A DNA stretch of 64,000 bases from CBDFLD01 sp965249005 (GCA_965249005.1 CBDFLD010000015.1:124001-188000), one strand, 5' to 3'. Shown: positions 26,767 through 35,844, counted from the first letter of the stretch. Notes: generated by a model from the sequence alone, not told the origin. Numbers and translations are program-made.

Positions 26767-27461
26767 AAAGATACACACTCTCTCGTAACCTAATGGATCT
26801 TGGAGGGGATTTGCCGGTGCATAAGATCCAGACAGACGTCATAGCCGAATGGGGGCAGCGCTCGACCTGACTTCAAAGCGCGAGGGATTCAGTACAAAAG
26901 GTCACGGCTCGTGCACCCAGGCAGAAACGAATAATGCAAAACTCGTGCCATCTGTGACGAAGGCGGGCCTGGTGGCGCATGGGCAACTTTATCCGTTGAT
27001 TCTAAGAAGCTTCCGTCGATCGTTTCCCGGTGGATAGGTCAGGAGTCTTTGGCCGAAGAGATTGCGTGTCGTCAATAATTCGACAGAACGTTCGGTTCGT
27101 TTTGACGGATTTCCACGCGCGCAGCACGACAAAGACCATTCACTTGCCCCGAAGCGATCGAGACTTTCTCCACGCTCGGCGACGAACCCAAGTCCGAAAA
27201 GATTCTTGTTTTCCTAGTGCTGTCAGTAAGTTACTAACTATTCACAAACTCAGTGCTAAGGAATCTTCCTTTAAGTTTGATTTTTTAGTTTGCTGAAATA
27301 TGAAAAGTATGAGATATATTAAAAACCTGTTCGGTGATGAACTACGGCAGAGCAGCACTACCAATTGTCTGACACTGGTAGCCGTATCGCCGGGCATGAA
27401 CCCCCTCAGAGCGATCTTTAGTGTCATATTTGTGGCAATCTTTTGTCTTGGATGGATTTCT
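26767..27461. other. Divergent intergenic region between kinase and second regulator
   Basis: About 695 bp between two divergently read genes. The side next to the kinase contains a near-perfect sigma-54 promoter at 26935-26950 and a leader of ~150 nt. The rest becomes AT-rich towards 27220-27330, where the promoter of the second regulator is expected. An open frame extends upstream from 27462 to 27300, but its peptide is hydrophobic and unlike the family. I see no RNA gene. Confidence 0.5.
26935..26950 (-). promoter_or_regulatory. Sigma-54 promoter of the kinase-regulator operon
   Basis: Minus-strand TGGCACGAGTTTTGCA matches the sigma-54 consensus TGGCACGNNNNTTGCA at every defined position. 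It points at the histidine kinase gene. The flagellar two-component pair is therefore itself sigma-54 dependent, which calls for autoactivation or a higher-level activator. Confidence 0.85.
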
Positions 27462-28892
27462 ATGACCAGTAGCCTCGGAGATGATGTCAAGATTTTGGTA
27501 GTTGACGATGAAGACTACATGAGGGAAATCGTCCGCCAAGCACTTCAAGACGCGAACTACGGTGTCGACGAAGCGACGGATGGGAAAAAGGCCCTGGAGA
27601 AGATTCGACAGTATCCCTACGATGTGATCATTACCGACCTGAGAATGCCTGGCCTATCCGGAGAAAAAGTACTATCCGAGGCTCTCGAGATCTTTCCAGA
27701 AACGATTGTGATTATCATGACGGGCTACGGACACATCCAGGGTGCCGTCAATGCGATCCGCCGTGGGGCCCATGACTACGTGCCCAAGCCTTTTCAACTG
27801 GATGAGATGGTCATGCGGGTCGAGAAGGCCTTGCACGAACGACAGCTCAAGTCCGAGAACACACAGCTGCGATCAGAGCTCCAATCCAAGTATCATTTCT
27901 CCAACCTGGTGGGGAACAGTCGGGCAATGGAGCAAATATACTCTATGATCAACATGGTCTCCAACAAGTCAAGCACGGTCCTCATCACCGGGGAAACAGG
28001 GACCGGCAAGGAGCTTATCGCTCGCGCGATCCACTACAACAGTCTGAGAAGGAATCAACCGCTGGTGTCTGTCAACTGCGGCGCCATTCCTGGAAGTCTC
28101 CTCGAGGACGAGCTTTTTGGACACGTAAAAGGAGCATTCACCGGAGCCTATCAGCACCGAATTGGACGTTTCGAGCAGGCCAATCATGGCACACTCTTCC
28201 TAGATGAACTTGGTAGCATGCCGCTGGACCTCCAGGTCAAGCTTCTCCGGGTCATACAGGAACGAGAGTTCCAGAAGCTGGGTGGCAACAGCACAGTAAA
28301 GCTGGACGTGCGCATCATCGCCGCAACAAACGGAGACTTGCTTGACCAGGTGTCCAAGGGTGAGTTTCGCGAGGATCTGTTCTATCGGGTCAATGTCATT
28401 CCGATGCACATTCTGCCTTTGCGACAGCGGCGCGACGACGTTCCACTACTTGTGGGTCACTTCGTGCGCAAATTCTGCGATGAGCAGGACCTTCCGCTCA
28501 AGAGGGTATCGCACGTGGCGATGAAGCAACTCCTGGCTCACGATTGGCCCGGGAACGTCCGACAGATCGAGAATGCACTCGAAATGGCCGTGGCATTGTC
28601 GGGAGAACGCGACTTTCTGGACCTGCCTGATTTTCCGCTCATCGCCGGGCCTCCTAACGATGATCAGTTGTTCAAAAACCTCAACATTCCAGAGGAAGGA
28701 ATATACTTCAACACCCTGGTATCAGAGCTCGAAAAGCGACTCATTCTTCAGAGCCTTCGTGTTTCCGGCGGCAACAAGAAGCGTGCGGCATCCCTGCTGC
28801 ACCTGAAACGGACGACCTTTGTCGAGAAGCTCAAGCGAATGGGGCTCGAATCGGAGGCAACACTGGAGAGCGGAGAGGAATCCTTCATCTGA
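27462..28892 (+). CDS. Second NtrC-family sigma-54 response regulator
   Basis: A 476-residue receiver-AAA+-Fis protein. The receiver begins VKILVVDDEDYMREIVRQAL with acceptor Asp in VIITDLRMPGLSG. The AAA+ part has ITGETGTGKELIARAIHYNS, the loop GHVKGAFTGAYQ and GTLFLDELGSMP, and the C-terminus a helix-turn-helix (NKKRAASLLHLKRTTFVEKL). The ATG at 27462 is chosen because the receiver fold begins there; upstream starts add an implausible hydrophobic leader. No histidine kinase adjoins it, so it is an orphan regulator. Being divergent from the flagellar kinase it may be the higher-tier activator of that operon, which is inference. Confidence 0.88.
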   Translation: MTSSLGDDVKILVVDDEDYMREIVRQALQDANYGVDEATDGKKALEKIRQYPYDVIITDLRMPGLSGEKVLSEALEIFPETIVIIMTGYGHIQGAVNAIRRGAHDYVPKPFQLDEMVMRVEKALHERQLKSENTQLRSELQSKYHFSNLVGNSRAMEQIYSMINMVSNKSSTVLITGETGTGKELIARAIHYNSLRRNQPLVSVNCGAIPGSLLEDELFGHVKGAFTGAYQHRIGRFEQANHGTLFLDELGSMPLDLQVKLLRVIQEREFQKLGGNSTVKLDVRIIAATNGDLLDQVSKGEFREDLFYRVNVIPMHILPLRQRRDDVPLLVGHFVRKFCDEQDLPLKRVSHVAMKQLLAHDWPGNVRQIENALEMAVALSGERDFLDLPDFPLIAGPPNDDQLFKNLNIPEEGIYFNTLVSELEKRLILQSLRVSGGNKKRAASLLHLKRTTFVEKLKRMGLESEATLESGEESFI

Positions 28893-29048
28893 GAGCTCCT
28901 CGACGGACCGAATTGGGCTAACAACCGCTAGACCCTACCGATAAACCGGCAGACCATTCCGCACGACCCACCATAACAAGCTTCGGAAACGCCAGAAATC
29001 CTCGTCGCATCTTGGAACTTCTCTGTATACTTCCAGTGACCCATGAAT

Positions 29049-29076
29049 TTGACCGCCCTTGTACTGGGTCTATAAA
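29049..29076 (+). promoter_or_regulatory. Sigma-70-type promoter of argH
   Basis: TTGACC (29049-29054), 16-nt spacer, TATAAA (29071-29076). The predicted transcript start near 29083 lies upstream of the ATG at 29134 but downstream of earlier in-frame ATG codons, which supports the chosen argH start. Confidence 0.6.
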
Positions 29077-29133
29077 ATGACCGGCCAAGGAGAAACAGGT
29101 CGAAAACAGGTTATCGCCCAGCATCGAGGCCCT

Positions 29134-30570
29134 ATGCCCAACCAAAGGAAGAAAAGAGCGGCGACGCCGCCGTCCCAGTCCAAGCGCACTGCCGGGACTA
29201 CGATGTGGGGAGGTCGCTTCACGTCCGCGCCGCACCGTTTTTTTTCGGAATTCAACGATTCGCTCGCGTTCGATCATGTCCTGCTCGAAACCGATATCGA
29301 GGGCAGCATTGCGTACGCACGAGCCTTGGAACGGGCCGGTGTCCTGAGGCAACGCGATCGTCGTCGGATCGAACGCGCACTGCGAGAGATTCTCAAGGAA
29401 TGTCAGCAGAGTCCTGTTGTCTCCGGCAGCGGGGTGGAGGACGTACACACCTTCGTCGAGCGGTCGCTGCAGCAGCGAATCGGTAGCCTTGCACTCAAGC
29501 TGCATACGGGAAGGAGCCGGAATGATCAAGTTGCAACTGATCTGCGGCTATTCTTGTTGAAGAAGGGAGCACAACTCGAAGCGCGTGTCACTCAGTTGCT
29601 TCAAGTGATTGCCGAGTTGGCGGAGCGTCATACCGGCCTGGTTCTGCCGGGTTACACACATCTCCAGCGGGCGCAGCCGGTCCTTTTCTCCCACTACCTA
29701 CTTGCGTATGGGGAGATGTTCTTACGGGACCGGGCCCGCTTTCGAGATGCCATGAAGCGGACCTCGGTCTGCCCGCTCGGGTCCGGAGCCCTCTCCGGAA
29801 CGCCCTATTTGATCGACCGCAAGGCGCTTGCGCAAGAGCTAGGTTTTCGTGCGGTGTCACAGAACAGTCTCGATGCCGTTTCTGACCGAGACTTTGTTCT
29901 AGACTTTCTCTATGGGTGCAGTGTGCTTTTGATACACCTCAGCAGGCTGTCTGAGGATTTGGTGCTCTACAGTTCTACCGAGTTCGGTTTCGTACAAATG
30001 GACGAAACGGTAAGCTCGGGCAGTAGTCTGATGCCGCAGAAACAAAACCCAGACGCTGTCGAACTCATCCGCGGCAAGAGCGGCCGCGTCCTTGGACACC
30101 TGCTGTCACTGTTGACGGTGCTCAAGGGATTGCCCATGACTTACAACAAAGACCTTCAGGAGGACAAAGAGGGCCTCTTCGATTGCTTGCAAACCTCCGA
30201 GTCTTGTCTGCGCATGATGACACTGGTGCTTCAGACCATGAAAGTCGTGCCCGAGAGGATGCGCGCGGCAGCGCAGGGAGGCTTCGTCAACGCGACGGAA
30301 CTAGCCGACTATCTGGTCGCCAGGAATGTTCCCTTCCGAGAAGCGCATGAGATCGTGGGTCGAATTGTCCTCTATGCATTGAAGCACAAGGTCTCCCTCG
30401 AGGAAGTGCCGTTGGACATATACTCAAGCCATTCCGCTTTCTTCCGGCAGGATCTCTACCAATGGATCCAGCTCGAGCAAAGCATGGCGAGAAAGAAAGA
30501 AATCGGGGGAACCGCTCTGACTCAGGTTCGTAGAGCGATTCGGTCGTTTCACAAAAGGATTGGTTCCTAG
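29134..30570 (+). CDS. argH: Argininosuccinate lyase
   Basis: ArgH splits argininosuccinate into arginine and fumarate, the last step of arginine synthesis. Family landmarks: MWGGRFTS near the N-terminus, VHTFVERSLQQRIG, KLHTGRSRNDQVATDLRLFL, YTHLQRAQPVLFSHYLLAY and the fumarase/aspartase signature SSGSSLMPQKQNPD with the catalytic Ser. The start at 29134 gives 478 residues, with a ~23-residue basic extension before the usual start. The end is followed after 103 bp by the convergent speA gene. The product arginine is the substrate of SpeA. Confidence 0.95.
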   Translation: MPNQRKKRAATPPSQSKRTAGTTMWGGRFTSAPHRFFSEFNDSLAFDHVLLETDIEGSIAYARALERAGVLRQRDRRRIERALREILKECQQSPVVSGSGVEDVHTFVERSLQQRIGSLALKLHTGRSRNDQVATDLRLFLLKKGAQLEARVTQLLQVIAELAERHTGLVLPGYTHLQRAQPVLFSHYLLAYGEMFLRDRARFRDAMKRTSVCPLGSGALSGTPYLIDRKALAQELGFRAVSQNSLDAVSDRDFVLDFLYGCSVLLIHLSRLSEDLVLYSSTEFGFVQMDETVSSGSSLMPQKQNPDAVELIRGKSGRVLGHLLSLLTVLKGLPMTYNKDLQEDKEGLFDCLQTSESCLRMMTLVLQTMKVVPERMRAAAQGGFVNATELADYLVARNVPFREAHEIVGRIVLYALKHKVSLEEVPLDIYSSHSAFFRQDLYQWIQLEQSMARKKEIGGTALTQVRRAIRSFHKRIGS

Positions 30571-30673
30571 AAAGTTGCGACCATAAGGCAAATTTCACTC
30601 TTGGGAATCGAGCTGCGGTACTCCACCTAGCGCGGAACCATGAAGTAGGCCATACCCGCTCGCCACGGGTCGG

Positions 30674-32599
30674 TCAAGCGAGGTCTTCTTCCAGATAGGT
30701 GTAGCTATCCAGGGTGGTTTGGTAGGAATCGATCATGGCCTGACTTTCTTGCTCCGTGATTTGGGACTGGCTCTGCATGGATCTCAACACACCCTGAAAG
30801 TCATCGACAAGGTCCCCGGCATAATACCCCGCCGAGGCTAGGACCTGGGCGAGTGACTCCCCCCGGACCACCCGGTCCAAATGGGGCCGGCCCAGATCAT
30901 CAACCACAAACTGAGCTTCGTTGACAGAACCCAGAAGATTATGCTTCATCCCAAGAGACTCTTGATAGGCACCGACGAGAGGTATTGCAAGATAGTACGG
31001 ATCCGCGCCGACCGGATGCAGCTCCAGCGCCTGCTTGACCTCGCGAGGATCCACGAACTTGTCGATCTGTCCGTCTGAATCGCACGTGATATCACAGAGC
31101 GTCGCGTGTACAGATGGTTCCTCATTGAGTCTTATCACGGGAATGATCGGGAAGAGATGATCCAGGGCCCAGGTATCGGGGGCTGACTGAAACACGGAAA
31201 AGTTACAGATGTACTTGCTGGCCAGAATGTTCTCCAGATCGTTGAACTCCTCCGGGCGCTCCTTCATCGAGCGCGAGAATCGAATCGCCTTGCGACAGAT
31301 TTCCCAGAAAAGCCATTCGCCGTGTGCACGATTTTGCAGGTTCAAATATCCCAAGTTGAACAGGGACTGGAGCTCTTCGCGGTGCTGCAACGCATCATGG
31401 TAGTACTCGCGGAAGTTCTTCGGGTTGATATCCTTGTGAATGTCCATCATTTCACGAACGACTTCCGATTCGACTTTTGAAGCGCTGATCTCGCCTCCAC
31501 CGAAACCCGGATTCAAAGTTCTAATCACGTTTGTCACGAAGATCGCATGATGGGCGACAACGGCACGACCGCTTTCGGTCACGATGGTAGGCGTTGGGAC
31601 GTTCTCGGAAAAGCAGATTTCATTGATTGTATAGACAATATCGTTCGCGAACTCTTGCATCGTATAGTTCACGCTGAAATCCGACGCAGTACCACTGCCA
31701 TCGTAATCAACCCCGAGTCCACCGCCGACATTGAGGAAGTCGATAGAATAGCCCATCTTGTGCACCTTCGCGTATACGCGCGCGGCTTCCTTGATGGCGT
31801 TTTTTATGCGTCGGATGTCCGTAATCTGAGAACCAATATGAAAATGCAGCATTCGGATTTTGTCCGCCAAACCATGGTTCTTCGCAAGCTCGAGACAGTC
31901 GAGAAGCTGAATCGTGCTTATTCCAAACTTAGAGGTCTCCCCTCCCGATTCCTCCCACTTTCCGGCTCCCTTTGAAAACACCCGCACGCGAATACCCAAG
32001 GTTGGCGTCTCTCCCAGCGCCATGCTGACTTCCACAATCTTCTTTAGATCTGATACCTCCTCGACGACGAGAACCGGATTCTTGCCGAGTTTCGCGGCGG
32101 TAATCGCCCACTCGATATACCGTCGATCCTTCACTCCGTTACAGATCATCAGCGCTCTGGGATTCATTTTCAGCGTGATCGCAGCCGCCAGTTCTGCTTT
32201 CGTGCCGACCTCCAACCCATAGTCATACCGGTGACCCGCGGCGAGGAGTCTCTCCACCACGTTGCGCTTCTGATTCACTTTCATTGGAAAGACGCCTTGA
32301 TGCCGCGCGCTGTAGCTGTACTCAGCGATCGAATTACGAAACGCTTCGTGAAAGCGCTGCACCTGGGTATCGATAATTTGCGGGAATCTCAAAAGAAACG
32401 GAGCTGCCAATCTCCGCTGGGCCAGGCTATCAAGGAGAGCCATCACATCCACTCCCACCAGTGGATTTCGAGTGGGATGCACGGTCAACCTTCCCTGCTC
32501 ACTTACCCCAAAGTAGCCGTCTCCCCAGTTTTCTATTCCATATACGCGCTGAGGAATCTCGCTGGGAGACCTGCGAATCGCATGGGTCAACTCTCTCAT
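30674..32599 (-). CDS. speA: Biosynthetic arginine decarboxylase
   Basis: SpeA converts arginine to agmatine, the first step of one route to polyamines; it uses pyridoxal phosphate and Mg2+. The 641-residue length is normal. Visible: the PLP lysine region GVFPMKVNQKRNVVERLL, HIGSQITDIRRIKNAIKEAA, DFLNVGGGLGVDYDGSGTAS and the substrate-binding/active-site segment HATLCDITCDSDGQIDKFVD. It was probably transcribed together with efp, from which it is now separated by IS1380 copy B. Confidence 0.95.
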   Translation of the reverse strand: MRELTHAIRRSPSEIPQRVYGIENWGDGYFGVSEQGRLTVHPTRNPLVGVDVMALLDSLAQRRLAAPFLLRFPQIIDTQVQRFHEAFRNSIAEYSYSARHQGVFPMKVNQKRNVVERLLAAGHRYDYGLEVGTKAELAAAITLKMNPRALMICNGVKDRRYIEWAITAAKLGKNPVLVVEEVSDLKKIVEVSMALGETPTLGIRVRVFSKGAGKWEESGGETSKFGISTIQLLDCLELAKNHGLADKIRMLHFHIGSQITDIRRIKNAIKEAARVYAKVHKMGYSIDFLNVGGGLGVDYDGSGTASDFSVNYTMQEFANDIVYTINEICFSENVPTPTIVTESGRAVVAHHAIFVTNVIRTLNPGFGGGEISASKVESEVVREMMDIHKDINPKNFREYYHDALQHREELQSLFNLGYLNLQNRAHGEWLFWEICRKAIRFSRSMKERPEEFNDLENILASKYICNFSVFQSAPDTWALDHLFPIIPVIRLNEEPSVHATLCDITCDSDGQIDKFVDPREVKQALELHPVGADPYYLAIPLVGAYQESLGMKHNLLGSVNEAQFVVDDLGRPHLDRVVRGESLAQVLASAGYYAGDLVDDFQGVLRSMQSQSQITEQESQAMIDSYQTTLDSYTYLEEDLA

Positions 32600-32730
32600 C
32601 CTCGTCCGTACTCCTAAGATCTCCGCTCACAGGCATTGGGTTTCGATCGCTCAAAGTTAACAAACCCAAGAAGTGAAATCAACACACCCGGGTGATACCG
32701 TCTTGCGACCATCAGGCGAGTTCGAGGCCA

Positions 32731-32734
32731 CTAG
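32731..32734. repeat. CTAG target-site duplication, left of IS1380 copy B
   Basis: CTAG here and at 34589-34592 brackets the element. The right-hand copy contains the TAG stop codon of efp. Confidence 0.65.
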
Positions 32735-32842
32735 CCCCAAAATAAGCGAGGTATGAGCTCGCTCGGAAAATCGTTTGCCTTTTCCGAATATCTCGTGGAT
32801 TTCAGCTCCTTGTGCGTAACAGGGAAAGCAAAGAGAAACACA

Positions 32843-32893
32843 AGAGACAAACCTTCCATTGGTTGTCTGGATCACTTGATCTTGTTTGTCTCT
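32843..32893 (-). terminator. Hairpin in the 3' region of IS1380 copy B
   Basis: The same 10-bp stem (AGAGACAAAC/GTTTGTCTCT, 31-nt loop) as in copy A, downstream of the transposase stop and followed on the minus strand by a T-rich tract. Confidence 0.4.
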
Positions 32894-32964
32894 GTTATGC
32901 CCTTCCTTTCGCCCGCCACTCTTGCTCCGCCGGGGGTACGGGCTCACCCGCCGGCGAGGCGCCT

Positions 32965-34470
32965 TCAAGTAAACCTGAGTTGCCTGATATAGTCGAACGT
33001 CGCCAAAAAGGTTTCGAGATGCTTGCTATAGGCCAATATCCTGTAAACGAGGCGACGACCGGTTCTTACAATCTGACAGGGTATTTGCACAAAGTTCACC
33101 AGGAAGCGTTTGAACTCCATCCTCAAGATATCACGACGTACTGTCGGCGCCTGCGTCACCAGGCCATACCAGGCCTTCAGATTCCACGCCAGCGATGCGA
33201 TGACCATGTAGGCCCAGTTCGATACCAGACTGTCCGAAGGCATCCTCAAGGCGTTCACTCCACTCTTGAGCTGACCGATGACGTTTTCCTGGTTGCAGCG
33301 ATCGTTGGCAAAAAGGACCACTTCTCCCATCGTCATCTCCCGATCGTTGGTGATGTAGAAGAAGTACCGGACCTCATCAAACAGCCGGTGCTCCCCCTTT
33401 TCGATCGTGAGGTTCTTCCGAACCACAACCATGCGATAGGTTTTCTTACAGTGTCCGGGACGATAGTCAAACTCGGCGACCTGCTCGCTCTGCAGGCGGA
33501 TGTTCTTGAATTCTCTCTCCTTGATTACTTGTTCTTTGACGTTTTCCGGACGGCGCCGTTCTTCGCTCTTGACCTCATAACGAGGAGGCCGCTCGAGCGG
33601 TTTCCATTGTCTCTCCGGCAGGGCATCGGCCATCCCGACCAGGTTCGGCTTGGCGTCATAACCAAAGACAAAACCAACCCGCTCGTCCCAGCGATCGAAG
33701 TTTCTCGTCAGCGAGAAATCCGTGTCGCCCCGAAGCCAGACCTTCGTAAACACCGACGACACCAGATCGATTGCCCGGTCCATCCACTCGGCCGCTCCGT
33801 CGGAAGAGGGACGGTTGCCCGGCCGATTCATCAGATAGAGGACCTCATTCGTATTGGCCAAGGTCACGATCAACGGTGCGTAACCCCAGATCCCGTTGTA
33901 GGCAATGTCCATTCCTTCCTTGCATTCCCCCAAGGTTCCGGCGACGGTCCCGTCCACGTCGATGATGGCCTCCTTCCGGAAGGAAGCATCCTGCAACTTC
34001 CACACCTTGGTTCGGGTTTCATTGATGGTTTCCTGAAGTCCGAAGATCCAATCCTCATCGAAACGACGGAGGAAATCTCCAGCCGTCGTGGGATCCGGAA
34101 TCCTCTCGGCTCCCAGTCCGTTCATGTAGGTCTCATCCTGGCGCAACCGCTCGATATCTTCGAGACAGGTTCCACCCGACAAGACGTTGTATGCGATGTT
34201 CAGTACATGATCGGATTCCCAGTAAGGAAAGTGGTACTTGAGCAAAACGATGTTTCTGTTGATATCTTTGTCCAATCCAAGCTTACACACGAGCTTGTGA
34301 ATGGCTCCGATACCACCAGATCCGATGGCGCGCGTTCTCTCGGCGATCTCGTAGTAGGTGTTGGAGTCCTTGAACATAGGATCGGACCGGTCCTCAAACT
34401 GATTTCTTTCCAACCGGCGTGTAAGATTTTGCTTGTCTCGGAGGAGGATTCTGTGGTTTCTTTTATTCAC
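32965..34470 (-). CDS. IS1380-family transposase (copy B)
   Basis: A 501-residue transposase with the same protein sequence as copy A at 14433-15938, including the IDVDGTVAGT and GDTDFSLTRNFDRW acidic-residue regions and the NQENVIGQLKSGV segment. The frame is intact. It is read in the same direction as efp and speA; transcription from it could reach speA unless the 3' hairpin stops it. Confidence 0.92.
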   Translation of the reverse strand: MNKRNHRILLRDKQNLTRRLERNQFEDRSDPMFKDSNTYYEIAERTRAIGSGGIGAIHKLVCKLGLDKDINRNIVLLKYHFPYWESDHVLNIAYNVLSGGTCLEDIERLRQDETYMNGLGAERIPDPTTAGDFLRRFDEDWIFGLQETINETRTKVWKLQDASFRKEAIIDVDGTVAGTLGECKEGMDIAYNGIWGYAPLIVTLANTNEVLYLMNRPGNRPSSDGAAEWMDRAIDLVSSVFTKVWLRGDTDFSLTRNFDRWDERVGFVFGYDAKPNLVGMADALPERQWKPLERPPRYEVKSEERRRPENVKEQVIKEREFKNIRLQSEQVAEFDYRPGHCKKTYRMVVVRKNLTIEKGEHRLFDEVRYFFYITNDREMTMGEVVLFANDRCNQENVIGQLKSGVNALRMPSDSLVSNWAYMVIASLAWNLKAWYGLVTQAPTVRRDILRMEFKRFLVNFVQIPCQIVRTGRRLVYRILAYSKHLETFLATFDYIRQLRFT

Positions 34471-34588
34471 CTGGAATGTGCTCCTTTCGGGATGTCTTGT
34501 AAATATATCAAACGCATTTTATCCCGTAACGGCGCACGTTCCAGGGCTTTTCTTCCTCCTCATGCAAAAAATCACGCTGGACTAAGGC

Positions 34589-35152
34589 CTAGCCTTTGAC
34601 CCGCTCCATATAACGGCTTTCCGTGGTATCGACGCGGATAGTCTCACCCTGGTTGATAAAAGGAGGTACCTGGATGACCAAACCCGTCTCGAGCGTGGCA
34701 GGCTTAGTGACGTTGCTGACCGTGGCCCCTTTTATGGAGGGTTCCGTCTCTACAACCTGGAGGTCCACCGATGCCGGCAGATCTATCCCAAGGGGGCTAC
34801 CGTCGTGAAACTGAATCTGCAGCTTGAGGTTGGCGGCCAGAAAGGACACGGCATCACCCAACACGTCCGGGGAAAGTTGGATCTGCTCGAACGTCTCGGT
34901 ATTCATGAAGTGGTAATCGTCCCCATCGGCGTAGATAAACTCCATTTCCTGGTTCTCCAGATACGCCTGTTCGATACGATCCTCCGAACGGAACCGGTGA
35001 TCGATGATGGAACCGGATCGAAGCGACTTGAGGTTCGTCTGGACCATGCCACGCTTGTTGCCCGGGGTTAGGTGCTGGAGGGAGAATACGCGATAGAGCT
35101 CCCCGTTGAGCTTGATTGTCATCCCCTTCTTGAGTTGTGTAGCTGAAATCAT
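34589..35152 (-). CDS. efp: Translation elongation factor P
   Basis: EF-P relieves ribosome stalling at polyproline stretches. From ATG 35152 (MISATQLKKGMTIKLNGELY) the protein is 187 residues, with the three-domain EF-P layout and the C-terminal signature KGATVSNVTKPATLETGLVI. The domain I loop reads TPGNKRG, so the position of the E. coli modified Lys34 (PGKGQ) is Asn32, followed by Lys33. An in-frame ATG at 35191 adds 13 residues unlike the family. The TAG stop is part of the CTAG at which IS1380 copy B inserted. Confidence 0.93.
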   Translation of the reverse strand: MISATQLKKGMTIKLNGELYRVFSLQHLTPGNKRGMVQTNLKSLRSGSIIDHRFRSEDRIEQAYLENQEMEFIYADGDDYHFMNTETFEQIQLSPDVLGDAVSFLAANLKLQIQFHDGSPLGIDLPASVDLQVVETEPSIKGATVSNVTKPATLETGLVIQVPPFINQGETIRVDTTESRYMERVKG

Positions 35153-35232
35153 GATGGCCGACCTCACTCGCACTATTCGGTACAGATCCACGGCCCGTCG
35201 AGTGAACTGGATCTGCCCGCCCTCGAGCCTGA

Positions 35233-35790
35233 TCAGATCTCGAGGATCTCAGCTTCCTTTTTCGTCAGCAGCGCGTCCACTTTGGCAATAAACTCGTTGG
35301 TGAACTCCTGCACTTTCTTGAGCGCATCTCTTTCTTCATCTTCCGAAATCTGTTTATCCTTCAGGTTGGCCTTGAGACGATCATTGGCCTCGTGTCGGAC
35401 CTGACGTACCGCCACCCGGTGCTGCTCCGCAATGTGCCCTACAGCCTTTGCAAGTTGCTTGCGCCTTTCTTCTGTCAAAGGTGGAATGGGCAACCGGACA
35501 ACCTTCCCATCGTTGGTCGGGTTCAATCCCAAATCAGAGGCCAGAATTGCTTTTTCGATATCCTCGATGGTCGAGGGATCCCACGGTTGAATGACTATGG
35601 TTGCTGCGTCGGGAGTCGAGAGGGACGCCATTTGTCCCAGCGGCGAAACGGTACCATAGTAATTCGCCTGAATATTGTCCAGGATGCCAACCGAAGCACG
35701 ACCGGTTCGGATCGTAGTCAATTCCCGCTGCATGTCGTCCAAACACTTGCTCATTCCGGTTCTTGCGGTGTCGAGTAACTCGCGTATCAT
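35233..35790 (-). CDS. frr: Ribosome recycling factor
   Basis: RRF separates post-termination ribosomes together with EF-G. The 185 residues match the family in length and pattern: MSKCLDDMQRELTTIRTGRA at the N-terminus, IVIQPWDPSTIEDIEKAILA in the middle, and LPIPPLTEERRKQLAKAVGH followed by the helical arm RQVRHEANDRLKANL. It lies 54 bp after pyrH in the order pyrH-frr-efp. Confidence 0.96.
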   Translation of the reverse strand: MIRELLDTARTGMSKCLDDMQRELTTIRTGRASVGILDNIQANYYGTVSPLGQMASLSTPDAATIVIQPWDPSTIEDIEKAILASDLGLNPTNDGKVVRLPIPPLTEERRKQLAKAVGHIAEQHRVAVRQVRHEANDRLKANLKDKQISEDEERDALKKVQEFTNEFIAKVDALLTKKEAEILEI

Positions 35791-35844
35791 TCGTTGCCCT
35801 CTCTTTTGGAAGCAGGCACACTCTTCTCTCGACGATCAGCTCAC

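Larger units (their letters stand above)
32735..34588 (-). mobile_element. IS1380-family insertion sequence, copy B (1854 bp)
   Basis: Same length and organisation as copy A at 14315-16168, in inverted orientation. It lies between efp and speA and immediately follows the efp stop codon. The last base at each end differs between copies (T...A in A, G...G in B, read in element orientation), so the exact terminal base is uncertain by 1 nt. Confidence 0.9.

Noticed and set aside
27300..27461. Upstream extension of the second NtrC-type regulator as a membrane anchor
   Set aside because: The in-frame stretch is hydrophobic in part, but the receiver domain begins exactly at 27462 and related regulators have no such leader.
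29059..29133. Earlier ATG starts for argH
   Set aside because: They lie upstream of or inside the predicted -10 box and transcript start of the argH promoter.
28918..29529. Open frames on the opposite strand of argH and of several ribosomal protein genes
   Set aside because: They overlap well-identified genes, lack family features and have no spaced ribosome sites.
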